From NCBI GenBank assembly GCA_013695075.1, contig JACDBE010000373.1, forward strand, positions 1 to 9,915: a stretch of 9,915 nt of DNA, in the 5' to 3' direction. This stretch comes from Acidimicrobiia bacterium. GTDB taxonomy: Bacteria; Actinomycetota; Acidimicrobiia; Spongiisociales; UBA5794. The position numbers and the translations under genes were made by a program. The notes beneath the pieces are model-generated. The model worked only from the letters and a program-made list of their open reading frames with translations, was not told the DNA's origin and ran no database searches. The stretch's first letter is position 1. Each line of letters starts with the position of its first letter. This document shows positions 6,457-9,915 of this stretch, one piece after another.

Positions 6457-7243
6457 AATGCCGGTGGCTGGTAGCCCAGCCTGCTCTGCAGGGTGCGCAT
6501 CTGCGCCAGCCAGCGCTCCGGGTCGGCGGCCATGGCGGCGTGGTAGGTCCCCACCTCGGGGTGGGGCAGGATGAGAAAGCGGTTGGCGAGCAACCCGTCG
6601 ACAACGGCGGCGGCAACCTGATCGGGTGTCACCGTCAAGCCGTCGACCCAGCGCGCATCTCGCTGTCGGCGTCGAACACTTCGAGCATCGGGGTGGCCAC
6701 GAACTGAGGGCACAGACACGACACGGTGATGCCGGCGTCGCCGTACGTCACCGCCAGCCACTCGGCCAGCGCCACCACGCCGTGTTTGGTCACCGAGTAG
6801 GCGGCAGCGCCGATGCTCGTGAGCAGCCCGGCCGCCGATGCGGTGTGGAGGAGGTGGCCACGTCCCCGGCCCAGCATCGGGGGCAGCACGGCGCGCACCG
6901 CATGGACATGGGACATCACGTTGACGTCCCAGATGCGCCGCCACTCTGCGTCCGGCAGCTCGACGCCGCCGGCGGAGGCGATGCCGGCGTTCATGCACAT
7001 CAGTTCGATGGGACCGACGGAGGTCTCGACCTCCTCCACCAAACGGGCGGTGGCAGGCCCGTCGGTGACGTCCAGCAGGCGGCCGATGGCACCTACCGCG
7101 GCCGCTACCCCATTCACTGCGGCACCGTCGATGTCGGCGGCCACCACGGTCATCCCCTCGGCGGCGAAGCGCTCCACCAGGGCCCGCCCGATGCCGCTGG
7201 CTCCCCCGGTGACGATCGCCACCCGACCGCTCAGATCGTCCAC
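6450..7243 (-). pseudogene. Short-chain dehydrogenase/reductase with one frameshift
   Basis: A classical NAD(P)-dependent SDR of about 264 residues once the frame is repaired, the usual family length. Visible motifs: TGGASGIG cofactor loop (12-19), ADID after strand 2, NAG (85-87), Asn108, catalytic Ser136, and YSVTK with Tyr149 and Lys153. The catalytic core is thus complete. The frame closes early after DADSEMRAGSTA (stop at 6635-6637). The next frame continues WVDGLTVTPDQVAAAVVDGL to a stop at 6450, a typical SDR tail. A one-base change in the GCGCGC run at 6651-6656 explains the break. The GTG start at 7243 has a strong GGGAGG Shine-Dalgarno 6-7 nt upstream, unlike the leaderless neighbours. 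It may be a recent pseudogene, a truncated 202-residue protein lacking its substrate/oligomer tail, or an assembly error. Substrate is unknown. Confidence 0.85.
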
Positions 7244-7312
7244 CGGTCACCTCCCGTTCGCCGGGCCGCCTGTTGGGGGTGGCGACCCGGTGGCCACCGT
7301 CGCCGTCAGCCC

Positions 7313-7355
7313 GTCGGGCGCCGGTGACGTTACCGCCCGACCGGCAAACCGGTCG
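7313..7355. terminator. Two overlapping, mutually exclusive hairpins downstream of the AlkZ-like gene
   Basis: Stem A is GTCGGGCG (7313-7320) with CGCCCGAC (7334-7341), 8 bp. Stem B is CGACCGG (7338-7344) with CCGGTCG (7349-7355), 7 bp with a CAAA loop. They share 7338-7341, so only one can form at a time. They lie in the 139-nt gap between the dehydrogenase start and the 3' end of the next minus-strand gene. The simplest reading is transcription termination for the gene ending at 7383. Confidence 0.4.
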
Positions 7356-7382
7356 TCCTTTGGGGGCGGCCGTCGGCTCCGC

Positions 7383-8423
7383 TCAGGAGTGGAAGTCGGC
7401 CAGGCGCTCCGCTTCGGCCTCCACGTCGTCCAGGACCGCAGCTGGGAGCGGTTCGAACGGCGTCAGCTCGACCCGCCCCTCGTGGTACCGCCACGAGCCG
7501 GCTACGGCACCGTCCACCAGGAACGTTGGCACCGAGTGCGGTGTCTTGGTGTTGAACACCAGGGGCCGGAACCGTTCGGGGAGGATGCCGGCGCCGCGGG
7601 CGTGTACCAGCAGGGCGGCATCCCAGGTGGGAAGGAACCGGGCAGGGACCGGGGTGTCAGCATCGGGGAGCGGCGCCCGGGGCAGGTCGACCAGCTCCCT
7701 GCCCTCCTCGTCGACGAACCGCCGCAGTCCGAGCCGGTCGACGACCGCAGCGATGTCGCCGACGCGCAGACCGGCCCAACCGGCGATGCTGGCCCGGGAG
7801 GCGGGTCCGAAACCGGTGAGGTAGCGGCGGACCAGGTGTTCGACGGCGTCGGCGGGAGACGCCGTGTCCGGCCCCAACCAGCGCTCCGCCGTCTGGTACA
7901 GGTGGGCGCGACGCTGCTCCCAGGTGCCCGACGGCGGTACCCGAACCAGTTCCAGCCACGGGTTGGCCAGCATCCTCCACCGCTTTCCGGCAATTGCGGT
8001 CAGCTCGTCGTGACGGAGGGGGCCGTCCGCCAGCAGGGTCCGTATCTCCTCGGCGGCGGCGACCAGATCACGCTCCTCGGGCCTTGGCCTTGTGACCCGC
8101 AGCCACCAGTCCCGTTGCCCCGTCCGGATGGCGGCTGCCAACGGCCAGAAGTCACGCGCCGAGACGATGTGGATGGTGGCCCGCATCAGTGTCGCCTGCA
8201 CCACCGTGCGCTTCTCCAGCGCTCGGGTCAGGTCGTGGCGGGAGAATCCGTCGAGGCACGACCACAGGCGGAGGTAGGCGTTGGGGGCGTATTGGTTCTG
8301 GATACCGGCCATCTGTTCTACGGCCCGCGGCAGCGGCATCCGGGCCCGCTCCAGCAGCAGCTGGCGGGCCAGCACGGCCCGATTGAGTCGCCGGGCGGTG
8401 AGCATCGCGGGCGCAACAGCCAT
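7383..8423 (-). CDS. AlkZ-like winged-helix (HTH_42 / YcaQ superfamily) protein, putative DNA glycosylase
   Basis: A 346-residue member of the HTH_42 superfamily. The N-terminal helix-rich part has LPRAVEQMAGIQNQYAPNAY (31-50) with a QxQ motif at Gln42-Asn43-Gln44. The central part is VVQATLMRATIHIVSARDFW (74-93), then winged-helix-like units (about 121-260) and the closing ARFLPTWDAALLVH (261-274) and PTFLVDGAVAGSWRY (299-313), both hallmarks of the family. From the literature as I recall it, AlkZ of azinomycin producers unhooks DNA interstrand crosslinks, and QxQ marks the AlkZ-like branch whereas YcaQ-type enzymes have QxD. DNA repair or self-resistance to an alkylating agent is therefore a reasonable but unproven role. 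No biosynthetic cluster is visible beside it. ATG 8423 lies 8 nt after a TAGGTT hexamer. The reading frame stays open far upstream of 8423, but that stretch belongs to other, degraded sequence. Confidence 0.85.
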   Translation of the reverse strand: MAVAPAMLTARRLNRAVLARQLLLERARMPLPRAVEQMAGIQNQYAPNAYLRLWSCLDGFSRHDLTRALEKRTVVQATLMRATIHIVSARDFWPLAAAIRTGQRDWWLRVTRPRPEERDLVAAAEEIRTLLADGPLRHDELTAIAGKRWRMLANPWLELVRVPPSGTWEQRRAHLYQTAERWLGPDTASPADAVEHLVRRYLTGFGPASRASIAGWAGLRVGDIAAVVDRLGLRRFVDEEGRELVDLPRAPLPDADTPVPARFLPTWDAALLVHARGAGILPERFRPLVFNTKTPHSVPTFLVDGAVAGSWRYHEGRVELTPFEPLPAAVLDDVEAEAERLADFHS

Positions 8424-8431
8424 CGGACGCC

Positions 8432-8437
8432 AACCTA
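8432..8437 (-). promoter_or_regulatory. -10-like hexamer TAGGTT (minus strand), leaderless start
   Basis: On the minus strand TAGGTT ends 8 nt before the ATG at 8423. It is the only minus-strand gene here with the layout seen on the plus strand, and it marks the likely true start of the AlkZ-like gene. Confidence 0.45.
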
Positions 8438-8453
8438 ACCCGCAGGATACTTG

Positions 8454-8488
8454 GGACCGAAACGCGCCACAGGAGCGCGTTTCAGTCC
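8454..8488. repeat. 14-bp hairpin element between AlkZ-like promoter and decarboxylase fragment
   Basis: Arm 1 is GGACCGAAACGCGC (8454-8467) and arm 2 GCGCGTTTCAGTCC (8475-8488), with a 7-nt loop. On the minus strand all 14 positions pair, one as G-U. The outer edge covers the expected -35 position of the AlkZ-like gene, and the inner edge touches the start of the decarboxylase fragment. It could be a terminator for upstream transcription, an operator, or a dispersed REP-like or element end. Confidence 0.6.
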
Positions 8489-8489
8489 T

Positions 8490-8636
8490 AAGAATCGAGC
8501 TGCTGGAGGCGGCCATGGATGCGGATATCGCCGCCGGGCTGACCCCGCCCTCGTCTGCTCGACGGTGGGCACCACCGCCACCACCGCCGTCGACCCGGTG
8601 CGTATCGTGGGCGACGTCGGCCGCCGCCACGGCTTT
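8490..8636 (+). pseudogene. Orphan fragment of an aromatic-L-amino-acid-decarboxylase-type gene
   Basis: Plus-strand translation gives LRIELLEAAMDADIAAGLTP (about 8489-8546) and, after a one-base slip, ALVCSTVGTTATTAVDPVR then IVGDVGRRHG (8547-8633). CATVGTT-x-TTAVDP is a hallmark of group II PLP decarboxylases (aromatic amino acid/tyrosine/tryptophan decarboxylase family), lying just before the VDAAYAG segment and upstream of the PLP lysine. The frame is restored if the run of four C at 8543-8546 was five. Homology stops on both sides: at the hairpin on the left and after GRRHG on the right, where VDAAYAG is absent. About 50 of roughly 470 residues remain, so this is a relic. A gene of the same family begins at 9503 in the same orientation. 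Confidence 0.75.
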
Positions 8637-8676
8637 CGCGGTGATCCCGCCGGGGAGCGCCGTAATTCCGTCACAG

Positions 8677-8699
8677 CCCACGAAGACGCGCCACGTGGG
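8677..8699. terminator. Small hairpin just after the TfoX-domain stop
   Basis: CCCACG (8677-8682) pairs with CGTGGG (8694-8699) across an 11-nt loop, starting 8 nt after the minus-strand stop at 8707-8709. Possible remnant terminator. No T-run follows. Confidence 0.25.
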
Positions 8700-8706
8700 A
8701 ACCGGG

Positions 8707-9029
8707 TTACTTGGGCGGCAACGACCTGGCGAACTCGACACCTCGCGTGCCCAGGACCGAAGCTGGCGATTCGTCGTCACCCCCTCGTCGGCGACCTCCA
8801 GGCAGCCGCGCATCTCGCGGCCGGACATGAGCATGGGGCTGACGTGCTCGCGCTTCAGGAACTTCTCGACCTCGTCCGACAGCACACGGACCAGGAGCGA
8901 GCCATTGCGGTTGGCCGATACGGAGATTCGTCCGCCGATGAGGACCACGAGGCCGCCGAACATCTGCTTCTCCCTGAGGTCACCCTCGTCGGCGAGAAGC
9001 TCGCGGATGCGGTTCGCCAGGACTTGCGC
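8707..9029 (-). pseudogene. TfoX N-terminal-domain protein, lacking its own start and frameshifted near the end
   Basis: Minus-strand reading gives ANRIRELLADEG, LREKQMFGGLVVLIGGRISV, GSLLVRVLSDEVEKFL and MSGREMRGCLEVADEGV. This is nearly the whole TfoX_N domain of about 100 residues (the EKxMFGG and MRG motifs are diagnostic). The usual first 6-8 residues and a start codon are missing; instead the frame enters directly from DUF3500 coding sequence. After LRSWARE the frame is lost, but adding one G at 8738-8744 restores GVEFARSLPPK and a stop at 8707, the expected family ending. TfoX_N proteins outside the competence regulators are small, widespread and of unknown function. Whether the chimera is translated is unknown. 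Confidence 0.8.
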
Positions 9030-9358
9030 TGGCTCGTCCCCGGATGGATCGTCCACGACAGGCACCCAGTACCGGTCGCCTCCGATCTCGTCCTTGCCGG
9101 TCACGAGCTGGCGGCGGACCCGCTCGAAGTCGATGGCGCCCAAGGCCAGAGCCCCGCTGACTTCGCTGTAGCTGGCGACGACGAGGTCGTCCACGAGCTG
9201 TCGCTGGGCGGCGTCCAGGTTCTCCAATGACACCCCACGCCGGTCGCCCGGCAGGTAGGTCCACTCCTGGCGTCGCTCAAACCCTGGCGCTGCTCGCCGT
9301 CCAGGGCGTCGATCAGGGCCAACGCCCGGCGGGCGAGCTCCGTGGTGTGGCGTGTCAC
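9030..9358 (-). pseudogene. DUF3500 protein, N-terminal third only, frameshifted and fused to TfoX_N
   Basis: The GTG start at 9358 is preceded by a GGGGGA Shine-Dalgarno and a -10-like TACAGT. It reads TRHTTELARRALALIDALDGEQRQ, the DUF3500 opening, then slips frame near 9282-9290 and continues FERRQEWTYLPGDRRGVSLE, LDAAQRQLVDDLVVASYSEV and GGDRYWVPVVDDPSGDEP. The W-x-Y-x-P and PSxDEP elements are DUF3500 features. In intact members the next residues are a WG(W/Y)R...GHH segment; here the sequence passes directly into TfoX_N at about 9030. Roughly two thirds of DUF3500 is missing. The function of DUF3500 is unknown. It is divergent from the decarboxylase start at 9503. Confidence 0.75.
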
Positions 9359-9377
9359 TTGGTTCCCCCTGACTACC

Positions 9378-9383
9378 ACTGTA
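9378..9383 (-). promoter_or_regulatory. Minus-strand -10-like TACAGT ahead of DUF3500 remnant
   Basis: TACAGT on the minus strand lies about 20 nt before the GTG at 9358, leaving a short leader that contains the GGGGGA ribosome binding site. This is an ordinary leadered layout. The 9359-9502 gap is a divergent intergenic region with no other feature that I can support. Confidence 0.4.
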
Positions 9384-9489
9384 CGGATCCATCGGGCCGA
9401 GCGGTTGCGTCGGGCTTCGTCAACACTTGGACGAACCAGACGCCTTCGCCCTATGACGATGCGTCGGCTCCTCGCAAAGGAGCGGAGGA

Positions 9490-9495
9490 TAAGGT
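9490..9495 (+). promoter_or_regulatory. -10-like hexamer TAAGGT versus Shine-Dalgarno GGAGG at the decarboxylase start
   Basis: TAAGGT ends 7 nt before the ATG at 9503, fitting the leaderless layout. However GGAGG (9484-9488) sits 5 nt before an in-frame GTG at 9494, a good canonical alternative adding three residues. Both are credible; the ATG is preferred by analogy with the neighbours. Confidence 0.35.
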
Positions 9496-9502
9496 GCTTC
9501 CG

Positions 9503-9915
9503 ATGGCGGCCCGCAGCTACCACATGAGCCCCGAGGACTTCCGCCGCAACGGCCACGCCGTCATCGACTGGCTGGCCGACTACCTGGCCGGGGTCGAGCA
9601 GCGGCGCATTATTCCCGACGTGGCTCCCGGCGACATCCGGGCAATGCTCCCCGCCACAGCTCCCGAGAACCCCGAACCGTTCGAGGCGATCCTGGCGGAC
9701 CTCGACGGGATCGTCATGCCCGGGGTGGTTCATTGGCAGTCCCCCGGATGGTTCGGCTACTTCCCCGCCAACGGATCCGGACCGGGGATCCTCGGCGACC
9801 TGGTGTCCACCGGGCTCGGCCAACAGGGAATGCTGTGGGCCACCGGCCCCGCCTGCACCGAGATCGAGACCGTGGTCCTCGACTGGCTGGTCGACCTGCT
9901 GGGTGTCCCCGCCGC
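9503..9915 (+). CDS. Group II PLP decarboxylase (aromatic-L-amino-acid decarboxylase family), 3' end outside window
   Basis: 137 codons are visible, about 30% of a usual 460-490 residues. The N-terminus MSPEDFRRNGHAVIDWLADY, then VEQRRIIPDVAPGDIRAMLP and HWQSPGWFGYFPANGSGPG (about 77-95), is typical of pyridoxal-dependent decarboxylase group II proteins acting on aromatic amino acids such as Trp, Tyr, Phe or DOPA. VSTGLGQQGMLWATGPACTE and LDWLVDLLGVP follow as in the family. The PLP-binding lysine, His stacking residue and substrate loop lie beyond the window, so substrate and integrity cannot be judged. The visible part has no frameshift. The orphan fragment at 8490-8636 corresponds to a region of this family that lies past the window end, so the two copies cannot be compared here. 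Confidence 0.9.
   Translation, partial: MAARSYHMSPEDFRRNGHAVIDWLADYLAGVEQRRIIPDVAPGDIRAMLPATAPENPEPFEAILADLDGIVMPGVVHWQSPGWFGYFPANGSGPGILGDLVSTGLGQQGMLWATGPACTEIETVVLDWLVDLLGVPA

Noticed and set aside
4423..6656. Explaining the cyclase and dehydrogenase breaks as 2-nt expansions of GA or GC dinucleotide runs
   Set aside because: Removing two bases also restores the frame, but in the cyclase it leaves each segment one residue shorter than the usual HGGRE(I/V)DTQGD and AVAAAVAAQ spacing. Adding one base gives the expected length.
6813..8438. Long plus-strand open frame (541 codons) across the dehydrogenase and AlkZ-like genes
   Set aside because: It is antisense to two recognised minus-strand families, has no family-like motifs, and reflects high GC suppressing stop codons.
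8424..9392. Extending the AlkZ-like protein upstream to a 669-residue fusion with DUF3500 and TfoX_N
   Set aside because: The stretch between 8707 and 8423 has no family-like sequence on the minus strand, holds a hairpin and a plus-strand decarboxylase relic, and a -10-like element precedes ATG 8423. The open frame results from a frameshift removing the TfoX stop.
1..9915. CRISPR arrays, tRNA or rRNA genes, transposases, integrases, toxin-antitoxin pairs
   Set aside because: No regularly spaced long repeats, tRNA cloverleaf sequences, DDE or recombinase motifs, or paired small genes were seen on either strand.

Overview
The window is GC-rich throughout with strong G/C third-position bias, and it carries a mycothiol-dependent-isomerase-type gene. 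This points to a high-GC actinobacterium; an acidimicrobial-type lineage is my guess, but nothing here proves it. No tRNA, rRNA, CRISPR array, integrase or transposase is visible.

Left part, plus strand (1-6425): tandem hairpins, then an ASCH + NTF2-like fusion (63-917); a two-domain membrane O-acyltransferase/SGNH protein (1031-3004); a two-gene operon of a VOC/glyoxalase-fold protein (3039-3455) and a DinB-fold MDMPI-family protein (3459-4238); a broken class III cyclase remnant (4275-4713); an Nfu_N + HEAT protein (4741-5838); and a YgjP/WLM-type HExxH metalloprotein (5886-6425). These look like housekeeping or accessory genes with separate promoters rather than one pathway.

Right part, minus strand (6450-9358): a short-chain dehydrogenase with one frameshift (6450-7243), an AlkZ-like HTH_42 protein with a QxQ motif (7383-8423), and a degraded zone (8490-9358). 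That zone holds an orphan piece of an aromatic-amino-acid-decarboxylase-type gene (plus strand) and an in-frame chimera of a truncated DUF3500 protein with a TfoX N-terminal-domain protein (minus strand), both frameshifted. At the right edge, divergent from DUF3500, an apparently intact group II PLP decarboxylase of the same family as the orphan piece begins (9503) and runs off the window.

Two themes stand out. First, seven plus-strand starts and one minus-strand start have a -10-like hexamer (TANNNT, one variant GAGAAT) ending 6-8 nt before the start codon. This is the layout of leaderless transcripts, and it sets most start codons here. Second, decay is concentrated in four loci, all fitting single-base deletions, while about 6.7 kb of other genes is uninterrupted. 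I see no clear novel multi-gene defence or biosynthetic system; the chimera/orphan-fragment zone and the leaderless pattern are the most unusual features.
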